Assembly (NCBI GenBank): GCA_937899245.1
Contig: CALDKB010000049.1
Span: forward strand, 124,001 to 188,000
Reading direction: 5' to 3'
From: an uncultured Bacteroidales bacterium
Lineage (GTDB): Bacteria > Bacteroidota > Bacteroidia > Bacteroidales > ML635J-15
Length of the DNA stretch: 64,000 bases
The notes beneath the pieces were generated by a model. The model searched no databases, had not been told where the DNA came from, and saw only the letters and a program-made list of their open reading frames with translations. Position numbers and translations under genes: made by a program. Shown piece after piece: positions 15,075 to 24,655 of the stretch. Positions within the stretch are counted from its first letter, which is position 1. Each line of letters opens with the position of its first letter.

Positions 15075-18008
15075 TTACCTAATGATATTTACCTTGATAA
15101 CTTTTTCGTTAATCTTGATGAAGTATGTTCCGCTAACAAGATTGCTAATGTCTACAGATTGATTGTTTGAAATGCCGTTCTTTGTCATAACTGTCTGGCC
15201 AAGAGCGTTTACGAATTCAACATTTGCGTTTTCAGCATTTGCAATTGTAATAACATTGTTTGCCGGATTCGGGTAGATGCTGATTTCGTTAGCTGCATTT
15301 TCCTCAATTTCGGTACATAGGTCGATTGTTATAGAATCTGTTGCAACGCTAGTTCCGCATTCGTTTGTTGCAGTAAGTACTACATTGTATGTTCCGTTTG
15401 TGGTGTAGTTCATTGTTGGGTTTTCTTCGGTTGAAGTTGTGCTGCCGTCACCGAAAAGGCTGCCGATGTCGAATCCAGTTTCACCAGTCAAATCGCCAAG
15501 GTTGATGCCAAGGCCATCGCCGAAGTTCCAAGCGTATGAATCTGCATTTTCGGAAGTATTTGTGAATACGACAGTTCCGGTACATGGCTCGTTGGTGTAA
15601 GTGAACGAAGCAGACGGAACAGGAACCTGACATCCGTAAACTATGAACTGGGCAATTGCTGCACCGTTGATATTGCCGCCCATAAAGTTGCTAATGTCGA
15701 ATGGAATTTCTTCGCCACCCATATTCATGCTGGAGGTCTTGAATGAGAAGCGGAATTTAACGTTAGTGAGGTCTGCACCTGCAGGGAAAGAGAGGGAAGT
15801 TTTAACGGAGATGAAACCGTCAGAATTGCCAGACCATCCTGGTTCGCTGACTTCACTCATCAGTTCGTTTGCTGAATACCATCCTTCGTTAAGTTCGCCT
15901 GCTGTAACTGTAATCCATGCAGATCCGTTCAAGGTGTACTGGAGCGAAAGGTTTCCACCAAACATTCCCATCATGCTGCTTGGGTCGATTGGTGTTTCTT
16001 CGCCTTCAATATCGCCCATGTCGATAGAACTCATATTATATTTAAGGTATATCTTGACGATTGGGTTTGTTATATTGCTCAGATCGTAGCAAGGCGAATA
16101 CAAGAAAGAAGTTTCGTTGTCGTTTGCCGGTCCGTTTGGATTTGTTGCCCATGTCCATGTGCTGTCGGAGCCATTTGCTGTTTTGCCGAAAGCCCACGAA
16201 GAGTTGGTTCCTGCCGGGTACCAGTCGTTGATAATTCTATATTGTGGATTTGTGTTGTAAACGTCGTCAAAGATAACTTCAGCGTTTGTGTATAAACCTT
16301 GTGAGACAACAGACTTTTCTGTAGCATTGTTGCTGTTTTCTTCATCGTCTCCGGTTGATGCCAGGATTATGTATTCGCCATAAGTTGACAAATTTGTCGA
16401 TGTGTTGAATGTGTAGTTGTAAGTTTCTGATGGTGCAATTGAAGTTGCTATTGTTTCTTCTGTCCATGTTGCGCCGTCGTCAAGCGAGAACTTTACAGTG
16501 TAGTTCGACTGTGCCTGGCGTCCGTAGTTCTTTACAACAATAGCTACATGAGTGTCAGACAAACCACAGCCGGAAACAGGTGCCGTAATGCTTGTTACGC
16601 CAAGGTCGTTCTGAGGTGCGTCCTTGATGATGATGTTGTCGATGGCAACACCTTCGCCGCCAACGGTAGTAATACCTATCAATGATGCTATTGAGCTAAG
16701 TCCGACGTTATAGTAAATGCGTAACATAACACTGGATTCGCCTGCATAATTTGCAAGGCTGATGTTTTTGTTAACCCAGCCGGTTGTTGCGTCGATGTTG
16801 GCAACGGTATCCCAGCTGCTACCACCGTTTGTAGAAGCAAGAAGGGCTGACTTTACAGAGAAGGAAATGTCGCCGAGGCCAAACATTGAACCAATCTGGC
16901 TGATGACGCCGCTAAGAGTTGGAAAGTTTGCCTTTACGTCAAAATGAATTTCCGGCATTTCCAATTCTGCAAAACTGAAGCAAGGTCCTGTGATGTTTGA
17001 GTTCGTGCTAACGGCGGTGTCTGTCTTATAATAGTGGTTTTCGTTTTCGTCTGTTAATATTGTCCATGCACCGCTTGCGCTAGGAAGCCATTCTGTTGTT
17101 GCGTTTTCAAAATTCTCAGTGTACGGATAAGAAACAATAACGTTGTTTCTGTGTGCAGTAATACTTTGTGTGTTGTCGGAATTGTTTTCGTCTAATCCGT
17201 ATGTTGCAGTCAATATAATGGTGTTGTTTCCTTCAGCAAGTGCAACGTCGGCAAATGTCATGTTAAGCGATGCGCCGGAGGCGATTTCTGGTAGTGTTTC
17301 GCTTGCGATATCGTTGCCATTTACATTGCATACAACAGTTACAGCATCAGCATCAACAGCTAATTCGCCATTATTAACAATGGTGTAGGAGACGGTTGTG
17401 CTTTCTTCGCAGCCAGATTCAGGTGCGGAAACGGATTGCAAAGCAATGTCATGTTCAACAACTCTTGCAACAGAAAGGTTGAATGTCGCAGTTGTGTAGC
17501 TGGCTGCGCCTTCAGAAATTACAAAACCCAATATGGAAATTGGATCAACGATAAGAGAGTCAACGGCAACAACGATGAAATATTCGTTTCCTGCAATTAG
17601 GTTGGCACCGCTAATTGAGCCTGAAGTCGTTAACGCAGAGGATGTAACAAATGGAGTTCCAACCAATTGTGGAGTCTCTGAGTCAGGACAGCCCTGATAC
17701 AGGAACAAACCTACATTCGGATAAGATGTGTAGGTCGTGGCTGCTGGGGTGTATGTCCTGGAAATACTTGAAATTGAAATGTTTACAGCCATATCTTCTG
17801 TGGGCGTATATGCAAAAACATAATTTCCACTTCTCATGGTGTAATCTGATAGGTTGTAGTGGCATGTGCCAATGGTCGACACGCCTTGCGCCGAAAATGG
17901 CAGACTTGTAATTGCGCTAGGATTAGCACAATTAGAGCCTATTTCTGTTTGTGCAAATGCTACAAACGAAACGAATGCGGCTAGAATTGTTAATAAAGAT
18001 TTTCTCAT
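15075..18008 (-). CDS. Large secreted protein with CARDB and PKD domains and a type IX sorting domain
   Basis: 977 residues with signal peptide MRKSLLTILAAFVSFVAFAQ. Two CARDB-like segments (VEHDIALQSVSAPESGC near 185 and NDLGVTSITAPVSGC near 467) bind no obvious ligand but are typical spacer or adhesion modules; between and after them are jelly-roll-like beta segments (GVAIDNIIIKDA near 450). A PKD domain near 800-895 (PSASFTY, SYAWNFGDG) carries an unusual Gly/Asp-rich insertion of about 30 residues. The last 70 residues, from SIYPNPANNVITI, are a type A T9SS C-terminal sorting domain ending GTYFIKINEKVIKVNIIR. It should cross the outer membrane by T9SS and be released or anchored at the surface. 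No catalytic domain is seen. The T9SS machinery is not in this window. Confidence 0.9.
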   Translation of the reverse strand: MRKSLLTILAAFVSFVAFAQTEIGSNCANPSAITSLPFSAQGVSTIGTCHYNLSDYTMRSGNYVFAYTPTEDMAVNISISSISRTYTPAATTYTSYPNVGLFLYQGCPDSETPQLVGTPFVTSSALTTSGSISGANLIAGNEYFIVVAVDSLIVDPISILGFVISEGAASYTTATFNLSVARVVEHDIALQSVSAPESGCEESTTVSYTIVNNGELAVDADAVTVVCNVNGNDIASETLPEIASGASLNMTFADVALAEGNNTIILTATYGLDENNSDNTQSITAHRNNVIVSYPYTENFENATTEWLPSASGAWTILTDENENHYYKTDTAVSTNSNITGPCFSFAELEMPEIHFDVKANFPTLSGVISQIGSMFGLGDISFSVKSALLASTNGGSSWDTVANIDATTGWVNKNISLANYAGESSVMLRIYYNVGLSSIASLIGITTVGGEGVAIDNIIIKDAPQNDLGVTSITAPVSGCGLSDTHVAIVVKNYGRQAQSNYTVKFSLDDGATWTEETIATSIAPSETYNYTFNTSTNLSTYGEYIILASTGDDEENSNNATEKSVVSQGLYTNAEVIFDDVYNTNPQYRIINDWYPAGTNSSWAFGKTANGSDSTWTWATNPNGPANDNETSFLYSPCYDLSNITNPIVKIYLKYNMSSIDMGDIEGEETPIDPSSMMGMFGGNLSLQYTLNGSAWITVTAGELNEGWYSANELMSEVSEPGWSGNSDGFISVKTSLSFPAGADLTNVKFRFSFKTSSMNMGGEEIPFDISNFMGGNINGAAIAQFIVYGCQVPVPSASFTYTNEPCTGTVVFTNTSENADSYAWNFGDGLGINLGDLTGETGFDIGSLFGDGSTTSTEENPTMNYTTNGTYNVVLTATNECGTSVATDSITIDLCTEIEENAANEISIYPNPANNVITIANAENANVEFVNALGQTVMTKNGISNNQSVDISNLVSGTYFIKINEKVIKVNIIR

Positions 18009-18043
18009 AATTACTTTTTTTAATTAATGGTTTTTTACTGTGA

Positions 18044-18051
18044 CAAATATA
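18044..18051 (-). promoter_or_regulatory. -7 element of the T9SS cargo gene
   Basis: TATATTTG on the minus strand, 36 bases before the ATG at 18008, matches TAnnTTTG exactly. No TTG at the right distance upstream. Confidence 0.45.
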
Positions 18052-18280
18052 CAAAATTTGTTTTTAGGACTATTAAATAAGGCAATTATTTTGTCAACAG
18101 ACATTTTGTGTTCCGTTATTATTGACTGTTATCGTATTTTGATTTTATGTTTATGAAAATCAGTTTGTTAGCCTCGTCTTGCAAGAATGTGCATTTTGCT
18201 CTGTAGAAGTTTTATTAACAAATTAACAAAAAAAGTTAATAACTTTCTGCTGAATAAAATGCCACAATGACCTTGATTGG

Positions 18281-18288
18281 TATTTTTG
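18281..18288 (+). promoter_or_regulatory. -7 element of nnr
   Basis: TATTTTTG matches TAnnTTTG, 16 bases before the ATG at 18305, implying a very short leader. No clear -33 element. The rest of 18009-18280 is AT-rich and holds nothing I can support. Confidence 0.45.
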
Positions 18289-18304
18289 TGTAAAATCATT
18301 GGTT

Positions 18305-19834
18305 ATGAGAAAAATACTGACATCTGCGCAAGCTAGGAAACTGGATGAAATGACAATTTCCAAGTTAAACATTACTTCATACGAGTTGATGGAACGTGCT
18401 GTACATCAGCTGTTTCAGAAGATGGCAGATAGCGTTTCCTGGCATTTTGAGAATAAGAGGTTCATTGTTGTCGCAGGGTGTGGCAATAATGGTGGTGACG
18501 GACTTGGCGTGGCCAGATTGCTGATGGAGCATAATGCAAATGTTGTTGTTTGGTTATGTGACTTCTCTTCACGGATAACACCGGAATGCCAGAAGAATTT
18601 AGACTTGCTTTTAGAGAAAAACAGCGAATGTGTTATTTCTTTGAAAAACAATAAAATACCTTCTATTGATTTAAGTGAAAATGTCATAGTTATTGATGCT
18701 ATTTTTGGCACAGGATTGAATAGGTGCGCAGAAGGTCGTTATGCGGAAGTTATAGCTGCTGTAAACAATCTTGGCGCAAGTGTGTGGTCGATTGATATTC
18801 CATCCGGTTTGTTTGGTGAGGGTAATTCAGAAAATCATGGGCAGATAATTAATGCTGACATGACTTTCACGATACAGGATTTTCCTTTGTCCGCAATGTT
18901 TTCTGAAAGTGCTTCATATTTTGGTGAAATATCTATTGTGAATATTGGACATTGCGAAGAATGTATTGATAGCTTATCGCCTGGTTTCAAGTATGTTGAG
19001 GAACTTGATATAATCCGATTGATTAGACATAGGAAATCTTTTGACCATAAGGGCAGTTTCGGCCATGCAATGTTGATTGCGGGGGCGGAGTGCAAGGCTG
19101 GGGCTGCAATAATGTCAGCCCGCGCATGTATGCGTTCAGGCACAGGTCTTTTAACTGTACATTTGCCACGAAATATCGGTAATGTCATGCATGTTTCGTT
19201 GCCAGAAGCAATGGTTGAGTTGGATGTTGATAACAGCTTGCAAACCAATTGTGAAAACCTACATAGATATACTTCTATAGGTATTGGTCCTGGTATCGGC
19301 ACGGACATAAAAACAGTCGGGGTTGTCAAGCAAGTCTTGAACGCCAACCAGCCAACTGTACTTGATGCTGATGCTTTGAATATTATATCAAGCAACGACA
19401 TGATTCCCTATGTGAGAGAGTCAATATTGACGCCGCACCCAAAAGAGTTTGAACGTTTGTTCGGAAAATTCAACTCGTCAATTGAAAGGCTGTCTTTTAT
19501 GTCAAAATTTTCTGTCGAGCATAAAAGTGTAATAGTGCTAAAGGGTGGAGTTACAGCAATTTCGCTAACGACAGGCGAAGTTGTCCTTTATGTCGGATGC
19601 AATCCAGGAATGGCGACTGGAGGTAGTGGCGATGTGCTGACAGGTGTTATAACCGCCTTGACTGCGCAAGGATATTCACTTGATGATGCGGTGCTGCTAG
19701 GAGTGTGGGTGCATGGCGAGGCAGGTCGGCTCGCTTCGGGAAAAATGGGTGTAATATCCATGGTCGCATCAGATATAATTGATAATATACCGCTGGTTTT
19801 CAGGCGTTTGTATGAATTGCATAATTCGTATTAA
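18305..19834 (+). CDS. nnr: Bifunctional NAD(P)H-hydrate epimerase / ADP-dependent dehydratase
   Basis: 509 residues from the ATG at 18305; a TTG two codons earlier is possible but less likely. The N-terminal half is the epimerase (NAXE/YjeF-N) with GCGNNGGDGLGVARLL near 58 and IDIPSGL near 160. The C-terminal half is the ribokinase-like dehydratase (NAXD/YjeF-C) with HKGSFGHAMLIAG near 246, GIGPGIG, ADALNI, TPHPKEFERL and the phosphate-binding GGSGDVLTGVI near 438. Together they repair hydrated NADH and NADPH in the cytosol. Its last codons hold the promoter of the next gene. Confidence 0.95.
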   Translation: MRKILTSAQARKLDEMTISKLNITSYELMERAVHQLFQKMADSVSWHFENKRFIVVAGCGNNGGDGLGVARLLMEHNANVVVWLCDFSSRITPECQKNLDLLLEKNSECVISLKNNKIPSIDLSENVIVIDAIFGTGLNRCAEGRYAEVIAAVNNLGASVWSIDIPSGLFGEGNSENHGQIINADMTFTIQDFPLSAMFSESASYFGEISIVNIGHCEECIDSLSPGFKYVEELDIIRLIRHRKSFDHKGSFGHAMLIAGAECKAGAAIMSARACMRSGTGLLTVHLPRNIGNVMHVSLPEAMVELDVDNSLQTNCENLHRYTSIGIGPGIGTDIKTVGVVKQVLNANQPTVLDADALNIISSNDMIPYVRESILTPHPKEFERLFGKFNSSIERLSFMSKFSVEHKSVIVLKGGVTAISLTTGEVVLYVGCNPGMATGGSGDVLTGVITALTAQGYSLDDAVLLGVWVHGEAGRLASGKMGVISMVASDIIDNIPLVFRRLYELHNSY

Positions 19835-19847
19835 TTGTATAGTTTTG
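19817..19847 (+). promoter_or_regulatory. Promoter of the DUF4831 gene
   Basis: TTG at 19817-19819 and TAGTTTTG at 19840-19847 are 20 bases apart and match the Bacteroidetes vegetative promoter. The -33 part lies inside the end of nnr. Confidence 0.55.
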
Positions 19848-19877
19848 TAGTCTAATTTTTGTAAAAACATATTCCTT

Positions 19878-21053
19878 ATGAATAGATTCAGTTTAACGAC
19901 GATATTTCTTTTGTTATCAGCGCTTTGCTGTTATTCGCAAATACAGGTGCTTAAGGTTTCCGACCATGAAGCTCAGGTGAAAACCAACGCGTTGATGTAC
20001 TATTTGCCTCAATCAACTTTGGAAATCACGCTAAAAGTTACTGCAGAAACCTTTGTTCCTGGACCTTATGCAAAATATGCTGAAAAATATTTGAGCATTA
20101 AGAATGTAGCGACTACTCCAAGCTACAATGTCAAAATAGAAAGCGTTGGTGTTGAACATATTACTCAGCCAGATCCAACGGCTTGCTTTGCTGTTGCAGG
20201 CAAGCAGATGTCGAAAGTTAAATTCAACCATTTCGGTATCATAACGGGCTATAACACAACGAGCGATGATTGTGAGCCCAGCAGTGTCCTTGCAAACAAA
20301 TGCTGTTCTAATGGCGCATCAATGTCGCATATTCCAGATTTTGTGGATTATGGTGTGAAGCGTAACTTTACCGGCAATACAGACACCACGTATAAGGTTG
20401 TAGAGATTGACTCTGTGTTCCAAAAAATTCCAGTATACAACAAAGTAATTATAAGCAAAGATGAAGAGACAAAGGCAGAAGAAGCTGTAAATTATATAAT
20501 TAAGATAAGGAAACGCCTATTTAAAATTATCACGGCCCAGTTTGAAACCGAGACTCCGCCGTCCGACATAAAAATAATGGTCGAAGAATTGAAACAGCTT
20601 GAAAAACACTATTTGGAACTCTTTGTTGGAAAGGTCGTTACCAATACAATGGAATATGTTTTCTATTATACGCCTCAGTCAGATTTAACTGAAGAACGTG
20701 TGCCTTTGCTGTATGTTACAAGCGAAAACGATATTAAGATGCAGAAAGTTGATGGGGCTGAGCCGATTAGCATTGTCCTCAAGAATTCGCCAGCAGCTTC
20801 TGAAGTTTCAAATTTTTATGGGCGTCAGGAGTTGTTGAAAAAGAAGGAAAAATCATGCGGCTTGTTCTATAGGATACCATCGCTTGTTACATTGACAGTT
20901 GACTATAAGGATTTTACGTATTACTCAGGCGTTGTAGAAGTTCCCCAGTGCGGATATCTTGGCCATTTGCCTGCTGACATTTTCAAGAACAAGAACCTTC
21001 GTGTGGATTTTGATGCCAAATCTGGGGCTGTTAAGGGGATGTACACAAAATAG
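19878..21053 (+). CDS. DUF4831 family secreted protein
   Basis: 391 residues with signal peptide MNRFSLTTIFLLLSALCCYSQ. The segment ALMYYLPQSTLEITLKVTAETFVPGPYAKYAEKYLSIKNV (about 38-77) is the hallmark of DUF4831, a Bacteroidetes-specific family of unknown function. A charged helical part near 195-250 and a beta-rich C-terminus follow. A dicysteine (KCCSNG near 140) and other cysteines could form disulphides. It is probably periplasmic or bound to the outer membrane. A 10-bp hairpin and a BamA/TamA-like barrel gene follow on the same strand, hinting at an envelope role. Confidence 0.82.
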   Translation: MNRFSLTTIFLLLSALCCYSQIQVLKVSDHEAQVKTNALMYYLPQSTLEITLKVTAETFVPGPYAKYAEKYLSIKNVATTPSYNVKIESVGVEHITQPDPTACFAVAGKQMSKVKFNHFGIITGYNTTSDDCEPSSVLANKCCSNGASMSHIPDFVDYGVKRNFTGNTDTTYKVVEIDSVFQKIPVYNKVIISKDEETKAEEAVNYIIKIRKRLFKIITAQFETETPPSDIKIMVEELKQLEKHYLELFVGKVVTNTMEYVFYYTPQSDLTEERVPLLYVTSENDIKMQKVDGAEPISIVLKNSPAASEVSNFYGRQELLKKKEKSCGLFYRIPSLVTLTVDYKDFTYYSGVVEVPQCGYLGHLPADIFKNKNLRVDFDAKSGAVKGMYTK

Positions 21054-21108
21054 TTGAATTTGAATTGCGGACAAAATTTAATATTAGTTTGTGATTATCA
21101 AAAAACAA

Positions 21109-21132
21109 GAAGACACGACTCGTCGTGTCTTC
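21109..21132 (+). other. Strong 10-bp hairpin just before the barrel gene start
   Basis: GAAGACACGA (21109-21118), loop CTCG, TCGTGTCTTC (21123-21132): a perfect stem. It lacks a T-run, so it is either a degenerate terminator of the DUF4831 gene or a structure that masks or exposes the GTG start at 21141, 8 bases later. If translation began at the TTG at 21054 the hairpin would be coding. Confidence 0.6.
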
Positions 21133-21140
21133 GCCATATT

Positions 21141-22808
21141 GTGAGACGTATCAACTTGCTTTGTGTCGTTTTGTCGCTGTGCTTTGTGTGCAACGGTGTG
21201 TTTTCGCAGAGTCTGAAAGTCTATGTGAGGGACTCCGCTCCTGAAAATTATGTGCTAGATGCTTGCAAGCGTTATAACGACACGACATTTGCGTATTCTT
21301 ATATTGGCAAATATATTTCAAAATTGACGTCCAAATCGTTTGTAGAGGCTGGATGTGATAGCATTGTTATTGATAGCATGGAAATGTCGGCTTATGTGAC
21401 ACGGGGAAAGTCGTATGAAAATGTAAATGTCGATTGCTCCGAATTGCCTGACAGGTTTAAGGTGAGAAGTGACAGACCGATAGATTATTATATCAACCTG
21501 TGCGATAGAGTCGTCGACTATTATTCTAATTCGGGTTATCTGTTTGCAAAGGCAGGTCTTGATAGTGTTTCTTTTGGCCAAGGAACATTTTCTGCCAAAA
21601 TTATAGTTGATCGTAGTTGCAGAATAGAAATAGACAGTCTGATAGTCATGGGTGATGCGAAAATCACTAATAACTATCTTGAACGAAGTCTTGAGCTAAG
21701 AAAGGGAAAGGTGTTGGATTTCTCTAAGATAAGTAAGATTGATGCCAGGCTGAACAATATGCCGTTTCTGGAGCAGGAGAAGGCGTATCAGCTTGCGTTT
21801 TCCGACTGCAAGTCTGACGTTATGCTTTTTCTAAAAAAAAAGAAGGCAAGTGCATTTAGCGGAGTACTTGGGTTGATGCCGCAAAGCCAGACTACTGGAA
21901 AGCTTATGGTTACAGGTGATATAGACTTGTCTTTGGTCAACGTGTTTCATCGTGGCGAGAACTTTAATTTTGCATGGAAAAAATATGAAACGCAAAATCA
22001 AACATTAAATGTTGGTGGCAGTTTCCCGCATGTCTTCAAGTCGCCGTTAGGGCTGGGGGGCGACTTCAATTTGGAGAAAAAAGACTCTTCTTATTTGAAG
22101 ACTGATTTTGTTGGAAAGATAATAATTGGGAATTCGTCGGATGTCATGTACAGCCTTTATTACAAGTATGTGTCGTCGTTTCCGATTTCCAAGGTGACGA
22201 ACGATACTTCAGGCAATTTTGCAAGTTTGTCAACTAATATGGCAGGTGTCAGTTTGTTTTTCCGCAATGTTGACAATGCAAGGAATCCGTATAGGGGCGT
22301 AGTCCTCTCTTTGTCGGCTGATGCGGGTCAAAAGAAGGGAAAATCTGACGAGTTTGGAGGAAATATGTTTGCTGCAACAGTTCAATACAGTGTTGACGGA
22401 TACATAGGATTGTGTCCGAAGCTGACACTCCGCTTGCGTAACGACTCGTATTATGCTTATGGCAGCTCGATGTACGACAACGAACTTTTGTACGTGGGCG
22501 GGCTTAGGACAATAAGAGGTTTTGATGAACTGTCGTTGCCTGCAACGTTCTACACGCTTGCAAGTGCTGAAGTTAGGTTCCTGTTTGAGGAAAATTCAGC
22601 GGTTTATTTGCTGTCCGATTATATGTTCCTTGGCAAGAAAAATACGCTGTCGGATTGCGCAAATCATGCGTTGGGAGTTGGCGTCGGTTTGGATTTGAAC
22701 ACTCCAGCAGGCGTGTTCTCTCTGGTTTATGCCGTCGGCAAATGGAACGACAATCCTTTTAGCATAAGGAATTCCAAAATACATTTTGGTTACAAAAGTT
22801 ATTTTTAA
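21141..22808 (+). CDS. BamA/TamA-family outer-membrane protein (surface antigen D15)
   Basis: 555 residues from a GTG at 21141, chosen because RRINLLCVVLSLCFVCNGVFSQ then forms a signal peptide; the frame itself is open from a TTG at 21054. Residues about 110-240 hold POTRA-like segments (RIEIDSLIVMGDAKITNNYLERSLELRKGKVLDFSKI). The remainder is a 16-strand-type barrel with the D15 signature GGLRTIRGFDELSLPATFYTLASAEVRF near 470, ending HFGYKSYF with a terminal aromatic. It is shorter than BamA (one to two POTRA units), closer to TamA-like or lipoprotein-free Omp85 proteins. The substrate is unknown. Confidence 0.87.
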   Translation: MRRINLLCVVLSLCFVCNGVFSQSLKVYVRDSAPENYVLDACKRYNDTTFAYSYIGKYISKLTSKSFVEAGCDSIVIDSMEMSAYVTRGKSYENVNVDCSELPDRFKVRSDRPIDYYINLCDRVVDYYSNSGYLFAKAGLDSVSFGQGTFSAKIIVDRSCRIEIDSLIVMGDAKITNNYLERSLELRKGKVLDFSKISKIDARLNNMPFLEQEKAYQLAFSDCKSDVMLFLKKKKASAFSGVLGLMPQSQTTGKLMVTGDIDLSLVNVFHRGENFNFAWKKYETQNQTLNVGGSFPHVFKSPLGLGGDFNLEKKDSSYLKTDFVGKIIIGNSSDVMYSLYYKYVSSFPISKVTNDTSGNFASLSTNMAGVSLFFRNVDNARNPYRGVVLSLSADAGQKKGKSDEFGGNMFAATVQYSVDGYIGLCPKLTLRLRNDSYYAYGSSMYDNELLYVGGLRTIRGFDELSLPATFYTLASAEVRFLFEENSAVYLLSDYMFLGKKNTLSDCANHALGVGVGLDLNTPAGVFSLVYAVGKWNDNPFSIRNSKIHFGYKSYF

Positions 22809-22833
22809 AAAAATGATTTTGTGAAAAAAATGA

Positions 22834-22841
22834 TACTTTTG
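22834..22841 (+). promoter_or_regulatory. -7 element of the two-component operon
   Basis: TACTTTTG matches TAnnTTTG, 23 bases before the ATG at 22865. No -33 element at normal spacing, which could mean activator dependence. Confidence 0.45.
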
Positions 22842-22864
22842 CAAATCGAATCATTTAATAGTTT

Positions 22865-23881
22865 ATGAAAAGGCAGTCGGGTATGGTAAAGATTCCTGTG
22901 GGCAGGTTTTCGATATGCTTTGCGGCTTATTTGGCCGTTCTGCTACTGAATATTAGCCTAATTCGGGAAGTGTGTGTTGAGGACTGTGCGTTCATCGCAA
23001 TATTTTTGTTTAAGGATTTTTTGCTTGTCGGCTTTATGTGCATTATAGTCGGCATGATAATTAAAGCACATAGTGGAAGAAAGCTGAATTATTCTCCTGT
23101 TATACTAATGCTTGAGCAAATAGTTAATGTCGGGATTTCGATTTTGATAGTTCGCGCATTGTTCGGCGAAATTGGCATTGAGGTTATGTTTGCCATCGAA
23201 TTGTCGGTTTTGTATAATGTCGTTGCTTCTTCAATCTGCTGTGTGAAAATGGTTAACGACGAACATTTGAATAACCTGTCGAGACTTGAAAAGGAGAAGC
23301 ATGATCTGGAGCTGTATTATCTAAATCTGCAGCTAAATCCGCATTTTCTTTTTAACACGCTGAATGTCATATATGTCCAGTCGAGAAAAGAAAAGGCGAG
23401 AAATACTGCTGATATGGTCATGTCGCTGTCGGACCTTTTGAGGTATCAGCTATATGAGAGTGTCGATAAAAAGGTAATGCTTAAGTCGGAAGTCAAATTT
23501 CTTGAGAATTACATAGACCTTCAGAAAATGAGGCAAATGGACATTGACATTGATTATAAAAAGGAAGGTGATTTCGACGGCGTAATGATATACCCGTTTT
23601 TATGCATTTCTTTTTTGGAAAATGCCTTTAAGTATGTTAATGTTAATAAAGATGGTGAAAAAAATATAAATATTCTTATTGCAGTTGAGAAAAAAAACGT
23701 TTTCTTTGTAGTAAGAAACACAATGAATGAGGAGTCGCAAGCTTCTACTTCGGAAAGGTCCAGCAAGATAGGCATACAGAATGCCAAGAAACGTCTGGAA
23801 CTTTTGTACAATGGCAAGTACGAGCTTAATATCGATTCCGATGGCAAGTATTTTAATGTTGAACTAAAAATAGAATTTTAA
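22865..23881 (+). CDS. LytS/YehU-type sensor histidine kinase
   Basis: 338 residues. Four hydrophobic segments (about 15-33, 43-66, 85-100, 107-128) make a compact membrane sensor without a large periplasmic domain. The kinase follows: H-box LNLQLNPHFLFNTLN with the phospho-accepting His160, N-box SFLENAFKY (Asn253), and a short G-box KIGIQNAKKRLELLY (301-315). This is the His_kinase (LytS) family, which pairs with LytTR regulators. The stop at 23881 is separated by one base from the response regulator ATG. The signal is unknown. Confidence 0.92.
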   Translation: MKRQSGMVKIPVGRFSICFAAYLAVLLLNISLIREVCVEDCAFIAIFLFKDFLLVGFMCIIVGMIIKAHSGRKLNYSPVILMLEQIVNVGISILIVRALFGEIGIEVMFAIELSVLYNVVASSICCVKMVNDEHLNNLSRLEKEKHDLELYYLNLQLNPHFLFNTLNVIYVQSRKEKARNTADMVMSLSDLLRYQLYESVDKKVMLKSEVKFLENYIDLQKMRQMDIDIDYKKEGDFDGVMIYPFLCISFLENAFKYVNVNKDGEKNINILIAVEKKNVFFVVRNTMNEESQASTSERSSKIGIQNAKKRLELLYNGKYELNIDSDGKYFNVELKIEF

Positions 23882-23882
23882 A

Positions 23883-24596
23883 ATGATTAAATGTATTATT
23901 GTTGACGACGAGCCTCTTGCACGTGAAGGCATGAGAATGAACGTTGAAGAACTCGACAATTTGAAATTGTTGGGCGAATTTGGAAGTGCTGCAGAAGCTA
24001 GCAAGTTCTTACTGAAGAACAAGGTTGACTTGATGTTCCTTGACATTGAAATGCCAGGTACAAACGGTCTCGATTTCTTGAGAACTCTTGATAGACCGCC
24101 TATGGTAATACTTACTACAGCATATCCTCAGTATGCAGTTGAAGCATACGAACTCGACGTTGTTGACTATTTGGTAAAGCCAATTAAGTTTGAACGCTTT
24201 GTAAGAGCCGTTGCTAAGGCAGAAGAAACATTGAAGATGTCTTCTTGTCCAAGTGTTATCGACGCTATTGAAGATAAATTCATCTTCATTAAGTCTGAAA
24301 GAAAGTATGTAAAGGTAACATTTGACGAATTGTTGTTCATCGAAGGTCTTAAGGATTATGTTATTATCCATGCTACTCACGGCAAGTACATGACTGCCAT
24401 GAATGTAAAGACCATCTACAACAAGCTTCCGGAAAGCATATTCTTCAGAGTAAGCAAGTCGTACATCATCAACGTTAACCACATTGATGACATTGACGGT
24501 GCATATATTAACATTAAGGGTAGCCAAGTTCCAATCGGACGTTCTTATAGAGACACGTTTGTTGAATATATTAACACACGTTTGGTTAGAAGATAA
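23883..24596 (+). CDS. LytTR-type response regulator
   Basis: 237 residues. Receiver domain 1-120 with acidic pocket VDDE (8-10), phosphoacceptor Asp54 in LDIEMPG, and Lys99 in LVKP. Residues about 140-237 form a LytTR DNA-binding domain (FIKSERKYVKVTFDELLFIEGLKDYVIIHA, then FFRVSKSYIINVNHID and IGRSYRD). It is the partner of the kinase immediately upstream, with a 1-base gap. LytTR regulators bind paired short direct repeats; none can be assigned here. A strong terminator follows. Confidence 0.95.
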   Translation: MIKCIIVDDEPLAREGMRMNVEELDNLKLLGEFGSAAEASKFLLKNKVDLMFLDIEMPGTNGLDFLRTLDRPPMVILTTAYPQYAVEAYELDVVDYLVKPIKFERFVRAVAKAEETLKMSSCPSVIDAIEDKFIFIKSERKYVKVTFDELLFIEGLKDYVIIHATHGKYMTAMNVKTIYNKLPESIFFRVSKSYIINVNHIDDIDGAYINIKGSQVPIGRSYRDTFVEYINTRLVRR

Positions 24597-24614
24597 CACT
24601 TCCTTAATAAAAAC

Positions 24615-24655
24615 AAAAAAAATAATACCATATTATTGTGGTATTATTTTTTTTT
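24615..24655 (+). terminator. Terminator of the two-component operon
   Basis: Arms 24615-24630 and 24639-24654 (A8-TAATACCA and its complement) with an 8-base loop, followed by T. The loop also supplies the TTG of the next promoter. Confidence 0.8.
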
